NCBI GenBank assembly: GCA_003643975.1
Contig: QNAR01000009.1
Coordinates: 1 to 20,780 of the forward strand
DNA length: 20,780 nt
From: Thermotogae bacterium
GTDB lineage: Bacteria > Thermotogota > Thermotogae > Petrotogales > Kosmotogaceae
Direction of reading: 5' to 3'
Shown piece by piece: positions 1-7,600 of this stretch. Each line of letters starts with the position of its first letter. Within the stretch, counting starts at the first letter, position 1. The notes under the pieces are model-generated. The model ran no database searches. It was not told where the DNA came from and saw only the letters and a program-made list of their open reading frames with translations. Made by a program: the position numbers and the translations under genes.

Positions 1-819
1 TCCACCATGAATGAGCCAAATGTAGTAGCCAATTTGGGCTATTTTCAGAGGCCTTCGGGCTTTCCGCCTTCGGTTATAGACCCGGTGCTCTGGAAAAAAG
101 CTTAAGACAATGAAATAAAAGCGCATAACCTTGCGTATGAAGCGATGAAAGAATATACCCATAGACCTATTGGAGTCATTTATGCGTTTCACTGGATAGA
201 TGGCGATGGCAGTGCCGATGAAGCTAACAATCTACTGAATTGGTATTTTGTAGATGCTGTAAAAGATAAGATCGATTTCATAGGCATCAACTACTACACG
301 CGGTCCTTCGTAGAGAGAAGAGAGCCGATACTCAAAGCAGGAGGATTTACAATTAGCTGGAAGAGTTTGTCCGGTTATGGCTTTGCATGTAAACCAAATA
401 CCCTTTCAAAAGCAGGATTGCCTGTTAGCGATGCGGGCTGGGAAATTTACCCGAAAGGCCTTTACAATATCACTAAAGCCATCTGTGAAAGATACAAAAA
501 GCCCGTGTATATAACTGAAAATGGCATTGCTGATAATAAAGACCTTCTGAGACCTTATTATCTCCTATCTCATCTTGCAGCTATCGAAAGGCTGCTTGAA
601 GAGGGGTACGACATTCGTGGCTATTTACACTGGTCTCTAACGGACAATTACGAATGGGCAAAGGGATTTTCCCTGAGATTTGGACTGGTTCATGTTGACT
701 ATGACAAAAAACTTTTCACTCCAAGACCCAGCTTTTTCCTCTTCCGCGAAATAATACGCAATAGAACAACGAATAGGTTCAATGCCTTTCTAAAAGTGCC
801 TTTTGATCTTTTAGAGTAG
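1..819 (+). pseudogene. Family 1 beta-glycosidase, 5' end outside window, interrupted by an in-frame TAA
   Basis: Seen: one reading frame runs from base 1 to the TAG at 817-819. It starts in the acid/base motif STMNEPN (E at window residue 5). It carries the nucleophile motif ITENG (E at about residue 173), then YLHWSLTDNYEWAKGF near the C-terminus, all GH1 hallmarks. The frame is broken once, by TAA at 103-105, between WKKA and DNEIKAHNLAYEAMK; the frame is the same on both sides and nothing appears missing. Known: GH1 enzymes hydrolyse beta-glucosides and beta-galactosides. From memory, the segments GFPP, GVIYAFHW and RGYLHWSLTDNYEWA follow the archaeal LacS type of Sulfolobus rather than typical bacterial BglA. 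Inferred: an intracellular beta-glycosidase that has been inactivated recently, or one sequencing error. Restart at ATG 145 would lose the acid/base residue and has no ribosome site. The downstream LacI gene begins 11 bases after the stop, so they are co-transcribed. Confidence 0.85.
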
Positions 820-830
820 GAGGGTTTTCT

Positions 831-1832
831 GTGGTTACCATAAAAGATGTGGCAAAAGAAGCTGAGGTTTCAATAGCCACTGTTTCCAGAGTCATAAATG
901 GCTCAACACAGGTTTCCGAAGAAAAACGAAAAAGGGTTCTGAAAGCCATGCAGAAACTCGGCTACAAGCCCAGGCCCTTTTCAAGAAAAAATTCAAAGCT
1001 CTTTGGTACAATTGGCGTAGTCGTGCCAAACCTGAGAGCTTACCATTATCCAAACATCCTAACGGGCATCTATGAAAAAGCCTTTAGCAAGGGATATGAC
1101 GTAATGGTTGCTCTTGCCAGGGACAAACCCGTGAGAGAAAAAGAAATCCTCGACGAGTATTTCAATCGGAAAGTTGACGGGGTATTGGTTTGCACTCTCA
1201 AGTGTGATGAGCACTTCATGCAGAAGTTCATTGACAGTGGAATACCAATTGTCGGCGTGGATTATCCTGTTGAAGAAGTGCATATTGACTCGGTGAACAT
1301 TGACAATGTCATGGGGGCATATGCCGCCATAAGATACCTTCACAACAAAGGACACAGGAAAGTATTTTACATACCTGGAACACAAAATGTTTACGCATCC
1401 AGAGACAGGAAAAAGGGCATATTGAAATACCTTAGAAGACACAAAGAGGTTGAGGTATTTATGAGCAAAATCACAGGATTTGAGCCAGAAGATGGCTACA
1501 AAGCTATACTCGAACATATTACCCCACCCATAAAAGTAACAGCTATCTTTTGTGCGAATGATTATGTGGCGCTTGGAGCGATAAAAGCGTTAAACGAATT
1601 GGGGATAAAAGTTCCAGAAGATATCTCTATCATGGGGTTTGACGATTCACCTTTTGCCTCTTTTATGATTCCTGCGCTTACTACTGTTTGCCAACCACGC
1701 GAAGAAATGGGGGCTTTAGCGACACAGCTATTGATAGAGCGGCTTGAATCAGGAAAACATACGATTTACAGAAATGTCGTTCTCCCAACAAAAATAGTGG
1801 AAAGAGAATCGGTGAGGACAGTTGAAAGGTAG
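831..1832 (+). CDS. LacI-family transcriptional regulator
   Basis: The 333-residue protein begins with the LacI helix-turn-helix (about residues 2-50: TIKDVAKEAEVSIATVSRVI, then the hinge-helix region ending GYKPR). A periplasmic-binding-protein-like effector domain follows (about 60-330), with the typical IGVVVPN start and the IMGFDDSPFA motif. The usual family length is 330-340, so it is complete. The GTG start at 831 is chosen because AGGAGG at 818-823, overlapping the TAG of the glycosidase gene, sits 7 bases upstream. Known: such proteins repress sugar genes until a sugar binds. Inferred: because it lies between two glycosidase genes and overlaps or abuts both, it probably controls this operon in response to a beta-linked glucoside or mannoside. 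Its operator is not visible; it may lie upstream of the window. Confidence 0.93.
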   Translation: MVTIKDVAKEAEVSIATVSRVINGSTQVSEEKRKRVLKAMQKLGYKPRPFSRKNSKLFGTIGVVVPNLRAYHYPNILTGIYEKAFSKGYDVMVALARDKPVREKEILDEYFNRKVDGVLVCTLKCDEHFMQKFIDSGIPIVGVDYPVEEVHIDSVNIDNVMGAYAAIRYLHNKGHRKVFYIPGTQNVYASRDRKKGILKYLRRHKEVEVFMSKITGFEPEDGYKAILEHITPPIKVTAIFCANDYVALGAIKALNELGIKVPEDISIMGFDDSPFASFMIPALTTVCQPREEMGALATQLLIERLESGKHTIYRNVVLPTKIVERESVRTVER

Positions 1833-1842
1833 GGAAAAACAG

Positions 1843-3663
1843 ATGGGATATCTACTTGGTGTGAACTACTGGTCGCGCAGTGGTGCGATTTTGATGTGGG
1901 AAGACGAATACTGGAACCCGGGAACAATAGAAGAAGAAGTGAAAAAAATGAAAGAGTTCGGCATGAACCTGTGTCGCTTTTTCATCCTCAGCCCCAGTTT
2001 TTTACCCGCCCCTAGCGAAATAAGCGAAAAGCACATGAGCAGGCTCATAACTTTCCTTGAAATATGCGAAAAACACAAGCTCATGACAATCCCCACTTTT
2101 ATCGTGGGACATATGTCTGGTGAAAACTGGGATTTTGGGTTTAGAGAAGGTCGAAGCCTGTATTCAAATCCTTTTATGATAGAGCAACAGGCATTTCTCA
2201 TTGAAAAGATAACAAAAAGAATTAAGGATTTTAACGCCATATGGGGGTATCTTTTGACAAATGAGATGCCGCTTTATGGAGGTGAAGGAACTCCCGAAGA
2301 GGTATTGAATTGGGCAAAAACGCTTGTAAAAGGCATAAAGTCAATTGACCCCAAAAGGCCTGTGGGAGTTGGCGATGGCAACTGGAACGTGTTCGGTGGT
2401 AACAACGGTTTTGACATACAGAGTCTATCTAAAATAGTCGATTTTTTGGGGCCGCACATGTATGTGCCAGAAATCGACTATTACAGGCACAGCATGGTCA
2501 CCGAATTTATGATTAGGTTCCTCAAGAACTTTGGTTTGCCTGTGTTGTTTGAAGAGTTTGGCGCATCATCGAGCCACGCTTCTGATGAAAATATAGCACT
2601 GTATTACAGGGAGGTCTTTTTGAACACTTTTCTTTCTGGTGGTATTGGGAACCTCGGTTGGTGCTTGAGCGATTTCAACTATTTTGAGATGCCACCTTAT
2701 CTGCATCACCCTTTTGAGATGCGCTTTGGCGTTTTTGACGTAAGAGGAGAACCAAAACCAGTTGCATACGAATTCAAAAGCTTCAGGAAACAAGCTGAAG
2801 AGTTAGAGGAGTTAACACCTTCCAAAGCACAGGCGGCAATTTTAGTACCTTCCTATTACAACAGGCAATATCCTTTCTCTGTTGATGAACCCCGGGAAAT
2901 GGCACGTCAGATGTTACAGACCATGGTGCTGGCAGCTAAAGCCGGATTTGAGGTTGATTTTCTCTTCGAGGATAATCTTGAGGATTTAATGAACTATAAA
3001 CTCATACTTACGCCTTGTGTTAGAAAACTCCTAGCCACCACTTCGGAAAAGCTTTACAGCTTCGCAAAACACGGTGGGCAGCTTTATCTAAGCTACTTTG
3101 CTGGCTCCGATCTTTTTCAACCGGGCATATGGATTCATAATTTTGAAGCTCTAACAGGTTGTAAGCACAATCTGAGGTACGGTCTCTGGGATCCTTTGGT
3201 CGGAGATATTGAATTGAGCTTTGAAGGACAAAGCTGGAAAATCCGTACAGAATATGATAATTACCCTCATGAAAGTGCTTATATGCCTCTGAAAAAATGT
3301 GCAGGGAAAGCTTTGAAGCTTACTGAAGAACTGTTTCTCACAGAAATGGAACTGGAAAAAGGAAAGGTTTTCTTCTTGAATTTTCCGCTGGAACATCTTT
3401 TGCTAAAAACGCCAATGGTAAATCATACTGACCTTTCTCACCTATTGTACAGGAAAATAGCAAAAGATGCTGAAATAGAGCTACACTATACCGATAATCC
3501 TTTAATAAGGTTCAGGCCGTTGTATAAGGATCATGAAAAACTCGCTGTGCTTCAAAATATTTCGTGGGAAGAGCAAAAGGCTGAATACATTCTCTCTCCA
3601 ATCACTTTGAAAATTTCTCTTCTCTTAAAACCCAAAGAATATAAAATCATCGCAATAAAATAA
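1843..3663 (+). CDS. GH5/COG3934-like glycoside hydrolase with a GATase-like (GH42-type) middle domain
   Basis: The N-terminal (beta/alpha)8 domain (about residues 1-315) shows clan GH-A features in order. These are an Arg after strand 2 (NLCRFF), the acid/base pair in LLTNEMP (N140-E141 from this start), the HMY motif in LGPHMYVP, and the nucleophile in LFEEFGA (E238). A Trp follows in NLGWCLSDF. A second domain (about 330-500; AAILVPSYYNR to AKHGGQLYLSYF) resembles the amidotransferase-like domain of GH42 beta-galactosidases. A short beta-sandwich tail ends the 606-residue protein. No signal peptide is seen, so it is probably cytoplasmic. Known: relatives are often annotated endo-beta-mannosidase. 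The exact substrate is not readable here. Start: ATG 1843 is preferred, since GGTAGGG lies about 9 bases upstream. A TTG at 1822 inside the LacI gene, preceded by GTGAGG, would add seven residues. The gene ends before a strong terminator. Confidence 0.85.
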   Translation: MGYLLGVNYWSRSGAILMWEDEYWNPGTIEEEVKKMKEFGMNLCRFFILSPSFLPAPSEISEKHMSRLITFLEICEKHKLMTIPTFIVGHMSGENWDFGFREGRSLYSNPFMIEQQAFLIEKITKRIKDFNAIWGYLLTNEMPLYGGEGTPEEVLNWAKTLVKGIKSIDPKRPVGVGDGNWNVFGGNNGFDIQSLSKIVDFLGPHMYVPEIDYYRHSMVTEFMIRFLKNFGLPVLFEEFGASSSHASDENIALYYREVFLNTFLSGGIGNLGWCLSDFNYFEMPPYLHHPFEMRFGVFDVRGEPKPVAYEFKSFRKQAEELEELTPSKAQAAILVPSYYNRQYPFSVDEPREMARQMLQTMVLAAKAGFEVDFLFEDNLEDLMNYKLILTPCVRKLLATTSEKLYSFAKHGGQLYLSYFAGSDLFQPGIWIHNFEALTGCKHNLRYGLWDPLVGDIELSFEGQSWKIRTEYDNYPHESAYMPLKKCAGKALKLTEELFLTEMELEKGKVFFLNFPLEHLLLKTPMVNHTDLSHLLYRKIAKDAEIELHYTDNPLIRFRPLYKDHEKLAVLQNISWEEQKAEYILSPITLKISLLLKPKEYKIIAIK

Positions 3664-3667
3664 AAAA

Positions 3668-3691
3668 GAGGGGCTAAAAGCCCCCCTTTTT
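3668..3691. terminator. Bidirectional rho-independent terminator
   Basis: GGGGCT (3670-3675) and AGCCCC (3679-3684) form a stem with an AAA loop. T-rich sequence follows on the + strand (3687-3691) and an A-run precedes it (3662-3667), giving a U-run for - strand transcripts. It lies between the convergent stop codons at 3661-3663 and 3704-3706, so it can end both the glycosidase operon and the foldase gene. Confidence 0.9.
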
Positions 3692-3703
3692 GTTTTTCAT
3701 GTA

Positions 3704-5620
3704 TTATTCTTCATTTTCTAAGGCATTTATCTCATTCATTAGTTCATCAACAAGTGCATCAACCTCAGATTCTTCCACGAGTCCCATATCAACGTAATCA
3801 TCAAGATAATATGTGTAGGCAAGAGCACCGCTGAAGAAGTCAATCTTGAGGTTCTTGTCAATAGAAAGCTTTCCGGCTTTGTTATAGGCTTCTATTAGAA
3901 GTCTTATCGACTTTAGCTTCAATTCATCAGAAGCCTTATCGTTTTTGATAACATTTTCCTTTAGACGATTTTCAATGGAGGTGAGCGGATATTTTATAAG
4001 CATTTCAGCTGCCTTGTCACCTACATACTGCTCATAATAGTTAAGGTAATTCTGAAAGAGTTCCTCGCTTTCAAGCATGGGTTTGAGTTCATTTTCGTAT
4101 TGCTTGCTGGTGTAAAGGAACACCACTTCTGGATCATTGCCACTGTATTTGTTCAGATATTCTAATGCTTTATCTGAGTCCGGCATTCTATGGTATAGAA
4201 ATCCAGCGACTTTTCCAATTACTGCGTATCTTTTGTCCTTGTAAGTCTGCTCTTCAGCGAGTCTTGCGTTGATTTCTTCTTCACTAAAAACGCCGAGCTC
4301 TTTTGAAAGGTCTATCAGTGTTGAAAGGTTGTTCTTTAATTCAAGCACTTTGTTATCAGTGCTATCAGGGGTTTCTTCGAGAGATTTTTGCATATCTTCT
4401 GGTGAAAGTGTTTTTATGTCTTCCGGGAGATTTTTTCTGGCATCAAGCATGGCCTGAAGTTTTTGCAAGTTATCCAACGTTGGCTGCATGAGAGAGTCTG
4501 AGATCATCAAATAGAGAACTGCGGCGAAAGTCGTTGTGTCTTCTTTGATTTCTCCTGAAGAATCGAATAGTTCTTTTTCTAACCTAGCGTAAAAGTCTTC
4601 TATGTCTTCGCCCGAAACCTGCGATTTCATCAGCCTATCCAGAAGGTCAAGTTCCGGGTCGTAAATAACATAGCCAAGAGGGCTATTTGCTTTGTAATTG
4701 TTGAACCAGCCAAGATACACCTTGTTCTGGAAATCTCTCGCAACATTAGTATATGCATTTGTGCTCAACAATTCTTCCACTGAATCAAAGGTGCTTTTTG
4801 AATCCACCCGGATTAGATGATATCCGTATTCTGTTTCCACGGGTCCAACGATTTCACCCGGAGTAGCGGCAAATGAGGCGTCTTCAAACTCTTTCACAAG
4901 TTCTCCTCGGCTGAACTCACCAATAGAACCACCATTTTGAGCAGAACCTGTGTCAATGGAGTATTTCTTTGCCGCGTCTTCAAAAGTCAACGAGCCATTT
5001 TCGATGAGCTTTTTGAGCTCTGTGGCGCTTGCTTCTGAGGATAAAAGTATATGGCTTGCACTCACTTTTTCATACTTGTTCTTTATATCGGCTTTGTTGG
5101 CTTCGAAGTATTCGGTAAAACTGGCTGGATAATCTGTCACGAGTGTTTTGAGGATATTCTGCTTTATCAGCTCGGAGCGGACATAAGATTCTATAACCCT
5201 CCAAAAGGTCTCCGTTGAACCATAGCTCATTTCTATTTGGGATACGTACTGAGGATTGCTAAAATAGCTTGTTGCTATCTGATCAGTATAGCCAGAGACT
5301 TCCTCTTCTTTGGGAAAAAGCCCGTTTTCTTGCGCATAATATCCTGCAATTTTATCATCGAGCAAGTTCTTGAGAATGTTGTATTTCAGCTCTATCTGGC
5401 TGGGAGCGTTTTGTGAAGAGAAATAAGGGTCAAGGCTGATACCTTGCTGTTGATAACTTCCCAACGCATCATTGAGATACCCCTGAAGCACGTCAGCATT
5501 CACTTGATAATAGGCATCCGACAATGGTGTTCCATTCAACGTGATACTTGCTACTTCCCCACTCGCAAAGGTCAAAGCGAAGGTAATAAGAAATAAAGAA
5601 AGAAAAACAAAGCGTTTCAC
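3704..5620 (-). CDS. Exported SurA/PpiC-like peptidyl-prolyl isomerase with a long C-terminal domain
   Basis: The 638-residue protein starts with a Sec signal peptide (MKRFVFLSLFLITFALTFAS, cleavage near residue 20). An N-terminal SurA-like helical region follows (about 25-180). Then comes a clear parvulin domain (about 184-275) with VSASHILL, GGSIGEF, ATPGEIVGPVETEYGYHLIRV. The remaining 360 residues are acidic and helical, with no domain I recognise. Known: parvulins catalyse cis-trans isomerisation of prolyl bonds, and exported SurA/PrsA-like forms help envelope proteins fold. Inferred: a periplasmic chaperone under the toga. The GTG start at 5620 is supported by AAAGGAG just upstream on the - strand. 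SurA and PrsA are usually 280-430 residues, so this is long. It is a single-gene unit, convergent with the glycosidase operon and divergent from the ABC-2 permease. Confidence 0.88.
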   Translation of the reverse strand: MKRFVFLSLFLITFALTFASGEVASITLNGTPLSDAYYQVNADVLQGYLNDALGSYQQQGISLDPYFSSQNAPSQIELKYNILKNLLDDKIAGYYAQENGLFPKEEEVSGYTDQIATSYFSNPQYVSQIEMSYGSTETFWRVIESYVRSELIKQNILKTLVTDYPASFTEYFEANKADIKNKYEKVSASHILLSSEASATELKKLIENGSLTFEDAAKKYSIDTGSAQNGGSIGEFSRGELVKEFEDASFAATPGEIVGPVETEYGYHLIRVDSKSTFDSVEELLSTNAYTNVARDFQNKVYLGWFNNYKANSPLGYVIYDPELDLLDRLMKSQVSGEDIEDFYARLEKELFDSSGEIKEDTTTFAAVLYLMISDSLMQPTLDNLQKLQAMLDARKNLPEDIKTLSPEDMQKSLEETPDSTDNKVLELKNNLSTLIDLSKELGVFSEEEINARLAEEQTYKDKRYAVIGKVAGFLYHRMPDSDKALEYLNKYSGNDPEVVFLYTSKQYENELKPMLESEELFQNYLNYYEQYVGDKAAEMLIKYPLTSIENRLKENVIKNDKASDELKLKSIRLLIEAYNKAGKLSIDKNLKIDFFSGALAYTYYLDDYVDMGLVEESEVDALVDELMNEINALENEE

Positions 5621-5710
5621 ACGATCAACTCCTTTATTGAAATGAGAATCCTTGAAACAATTTTACCAGACAAAGGGCGGCTTTCCTTCTCTTATGTCGT
5701 TGTGTTGTTA

Positions 5711-5716
5711 TATAAT
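5711..5716 (+). promoter_or_regulatory. Candidate -10 element for the ABC-2 permease gene
   Basis: A perfect TATAAT lies 28 bases before the ATG at 5745, in the 124-base divergent gap with the foldase gene. No convincing -35 is seen at the right distance. I did not find a clear promoter for the - strand gene in the same gap. Confidence 0.45.
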
Positions 5717-5744
5717 GAAATACAGGAAAAAGCGGAGGGATTCA

Positions 5745-6887
5745 ATGAAGAAAATTACCACGTTACTCAGCAATGAACTTAAAATGATTTTCAGGTCGCG
5801 GAGTATATGGATTTATTTCCTGCTTCTTCCGATGGCAATGGTTCTCTTTACCGGAGTCTTTAACATGAATAATGGACTTTACGCACTTCGATTGGGTGTT
5901 GTAAATGAGGATAATACTTTCCTTGGGATATTTTTTATCCGATACGCAACCTCCATGGTCAAAGAAGAAAACATCTATGTTTTCAAAACGAGGAACGAAG
6001 CTGAAAATCAACTGAAAGACCTGGATGGTTACTTTATAATACCAAAAGGGTTTGCGAACGACCTCCTTTTTCAAAAACCATCGAAACTCATTTTTGTCCC
6101 CAATCCCGATGCGCTTCAATCAGGGATCGCGATTTATCAGGTGCTCAGTAATGTTCTCAATGAGTTCAAAGCCCTTCCTGTTATCGCTGACCCGAATTTT
6201 ATGAAAAATGTGACAGTAGATCCAAACTACAAAGCACCTGAGATAGTGGTGGAGGGTGTTGACGGCGATAAATTCAATTTCAAGGAATTTCTTTTTCCTC
6301 TAATTCTTGCGCTGTGTTTGCTGCTTACCCTGGGTATCGGCCTTAGCTGGTCTATTCACGAGGACCAAAGGACAGAGATTTTGGACTTTTTAGTGCTTGC
6401 CAATACAAGAGCCTTGCAGTTTCTCTTTTCAAAGATCGTCAGTTTCTTAGTTGTTGGAATTTTTGAGTTCTGCTTTTTTCTACTCTTTGGACTGCTTTTT
6501 GGCTATGAAGGTTTAATCAATATTGTGGAAAATACCCCGCTTTTTCTGATGCTTTCATTGGTGTTCATCACTATGAGTGTATTCTTGACGAGCCTTACAA
6601 GGACTTCGAGAGGAAGTCAGTTTCTTGTAACCGGGGTTTCCGTTGTATTTATATTGATTAGCGGCATGCTTATTCCACGTTCCATGTTTCCCGAATGGCT
6701 TAGAAAATTTGCAGACTACTTTCCCATGACAGCTTTACTGAGCGAAATTCAAAAACTCTCCTTAATACCGACTGATTTGAAAACGATCATCGGATTATTG
6801 ATTTCAAACACCGTTCTAACAACAGTTTTTATACTTCTGAGTGTGATAATGTTCAGATACAGCTCAGACCATTTATCTGCAATGTAA
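5745..6887 (+). CDS. ABC-2 type transporter permease
   Basis: The 380-residue membrane protein has one N-terminal membrane helix (about residues 20-40). A soluble loop of about 140 residues (about 41-180) follows, then five more helices (about 185-205, 223-252, 262-282, 290-312, 345-370). This is the layout of ABC-2 exporters of the NatB/YhaP/YbhR kind. Known: such permeases pair with a separate ATPase and export drugs, ions, lipids or peptides; the substrate cannot be read from sequence. ATG 5745 is preferred over longer in-frame starts (for example at 5652) because GGAGGG (5734-5739) lies 5 bases before it and the protein then begins MKKITTLLSNELKMIFRSR, normal for the family. No ATPase gene lies on either side, which is unusual. 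Confidence 0.87.
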   Translation: MKKITTLLSNELKMIFRSRSIWIYFLLLPMAMVLFTGVFNMNNGLYALRLGVVNEDNTFLGIFFIRYATSMVKEENIYVFKTRNEAENQLKDLDGYFIIPKGFANDLLFQKPSKLIFVPNPDALQSGIAIYQVLSNVLNEFKALPVIADPNFMKNVTVDPNYKAPEIVVEGVDGDKFNFKEFLFPLILALCLLLTLGIGLSWSIHEDQRTEILDFLVLANTRALQFLFSKIVSFLVVGIFEFCFFLLFGLLFGYEGLINIVENTPLFLMLSLVFITMSVFLTSLTRTSRGSQFLVTGVSVVFILISGMLIPRSMFPEWLRKFADYFPMTALLSEIQKLSLIPTDLKTIIGLLISNTVLTTVFILLSVIMFRYSSDHLSAM

Positions 6888-6900
6888 TGTCATAGTTCCA

Positions 6901-6909
6901 TGCTATAAT
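6901..6909 (+). promoter_or_regulatory. Candidate extended -10 promoter for the 107-residue protein gene
   Basis: TGC-TATAAT is a full extended -10 element 14 bases after the permease stop. It would give a leader of about 115 bases before the ATG at 7033. No -35 match is seen, which extended -10 promoters can tolerate. No terminator is visible between the permease gene and this site. Confidence 0.45.
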
Positions 6910-7032
6910 AATTATGAAGCTTCTTTTTTCTCACTAGCAAGTTTGCATTTCTTGATCTTCATCAATGGGTTCCACAGCTTTTTGATTTTGTTTCATCTCT
7001 ATCGATCCTTCTATCAAAGGGAGGGAACGGAG

Positions 7033-7356
7033 ATGCGTATAGTTTACAGCATGGAACTCTCACTTGAAACACGCAAGTCTGCTAATTTGATCGTGGACAT
7101 ATCGCACTACCTTTCTAGAAATATGCAACTCGGAGCACGCGGAGATCTGCTGAATATAAGATTGATAGGGAATGGAAAGCTTCTTGTCCGTATAATAACA
7201 GAACAGGGAAGCTGTACTCTCAATGAAGTCTTTGAAAGGATTAACGGATATCTGGGACTCATTTCCGATGCTCTGAAAAAAAACACAAGAAGCTACAGCA
7301 TCTCAAAAACCTTTATCTATCACGAAAAAGGTTCACAGACCTATTTAATCTGCTGA
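7033..7356 (+). CDS. Hypothetical protein, 107 residues, not recognised
   Basis: Seen: a 107-residue soluble protein beginning MRIVYSMELSLETRKSANLI and ending SQTYLIC. It has no signal peptide, membrane helix or cysteine pair. The pattern suggests an alpha/beta fold: a helix around residues 13-30, strands around 40-60 (LLNIRLIGNG, LLVRIITEQG), and a helix around 63-82 (LNEVFERINGYLGLISDALK). The start is ATG 7033, with GGGAGGG (7019-7025) 7 bases upstream. An in-frame TTG at 6943 would add a hydrophobic stretch but has no ribosome site. The gene stands alone between a candidate extended -10 promoter and a probable terminator. Strong ribosome site and normal codon use make it a likely real gene. 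I cannot assign a function. Confidence 0.72.
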   Translation: MRIVYSMELSLETRKSANLIVDISHYLSRNMQLGARGDLLNIRLIGNGKLLVRIITEQGSCTLNEVFERINGYLGLISDALKKNTRSYSISKTFIYHEKGSQTYLIC

Positions 7357-7401
7357 ACAAATGTTTTTGGTCATGCTTTCCGGGAAATATCGTTGTGATT
7401 A

Positions 7402-7441
7402 GAAAATTTTTATGACTTAAAAATTTTCGTTTTATTATTTT
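7402..7441 (+). terminator. AT-rich hairpin with T-run, probable terminator
   Basis: Arms GAAAATTTTT (7402-7411) and AAAAATTTTC (7419-7428) match perfectly over 10 bases around a 7-base loop, and a T-rich stretch follows (7430-7444). It lies 46 bases after the stop of the 107-residue gene. With only one G-C pair the stem is weak for a thermophile, so a DNA-level role as a binding site is also possible. Confidence 0.5.
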
Positions 7442-7445
7442 TTTA

Positions 7446-7514
7446 TCGAAACTCGAAAGCAAACGTAACAAAACGCAAAAACACGAAAGCACGAAGCCTA
7501 ACCTTCAATAATTC
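7446..7514 (+). repeat. Helically phased CG repeats upstream of the DeoR-type gene, candidate operator array
   Basis: In otherwise AT-rich sequence, CG dinucleotides start at 7447, 7454, 7464, 7474, 7484 and 7492; four in a row are exactly 10 bases apart, and a further one at 7514 is in phase. The loose unit is ACGnAAnnAA (for example ACGTAACAA, ACGCAAAAA, ACGAAAGCA). CGAAAGC occurs at 7454 and 7484. AATAATT also repeats with a 10-base step (7507-7513, 7517-7523). The region has no open gene. Known: several DeoR-family regulators bind short tandem repeats about one helical turn apart. Inferred: this is the binding region of the adjacent DeoR-type regulator. Confidence 0.5.
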
Positions 7515-7548
7515 GGAATAATTAGGTTTAATGGATGCTAAAGGTGTT

Positions 7549-7576
7549 TTGCTTTCTCAATTTGAGATGATATGTT
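7549..7576 (+). promoter_or_regulatory. Candidate promoter of the DeoR-led operon with an internal palindrome
   Basis: A weak -35 (TTGCTT, 7549-7554), a 16-base spacer and an extended -10-like TGA-TATGTT (7568-7576) would start transcription near 7583, just before the ribosome site. The spacer is filled by a perfect inverted repeat, TCTCAA-T-TTGAGA (7555-7567), where a repressor would block RNA polymerase. The match to consensus is modest. Confidence 0.4.
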
Positions 7577-7584
7577 TTAATTAC

Positions 7585-7591
7585 GGGAGGG
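7585..7591 (+). promoter_or_regulatory. Strong ribosome binding site that decides the DeoR start
   Basis: GGGAGGG lies 6 and 9 bases before two in-frame AUC codons (7598 and 7601), and about 45 bases before the first canonical in-frame start (TTG 7637). No ATG, GTG or TTG occurs in that frame between the TGA at 7568-7570 and 7637. The site therefore points to a non-canonical AUC start. Confidence 0.65.
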
Positions 7592-7600
7592 ATAAATATC

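Noticed and set aside
103..105. Recoding of the stop in the glycosidase as selenocysteine or pyrrolysine
   Set aside because: Those use TGA and TAG; this is TAA, and no recoding structure is visible.
145..819. Separate short gene starting at ATG 145
   Set aside because: It has no ribosome site and lacks the GH1 acid/base region, which lies in the same frame just upstream across the TAA.
1059..1517. Antisense open frames over the LacI, permease, kinase and binding-protein genes
   Set aside because: They mirror strong sense genes, have no family motifs and no convincing ribosome sites.
5652..5744. Longer N-terminus for the ABC-2 permease
   Set aside because: The extension is not family-like, contains the promoter region, and the ribosome site fits ATG 5745.
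6917..6930. GAAGCTTC plus T-run as a terminator after the ABC-2 permease
   Set aside because: The palindrome has no loop and only four pairs per arm, so it cannot form a hairpin.
6943..7032. TTG 6943 start giving a hydrophobic N-terminus to the 107-residue protein
   Set aside because: No ribosome site precedes it, and GGGAGGG fits ATG 7033.
7446..7514. CRISPR-like repeats
   Set aside because: Units are only about 10 bases and degenerate, without spacers or nearby cas genes.
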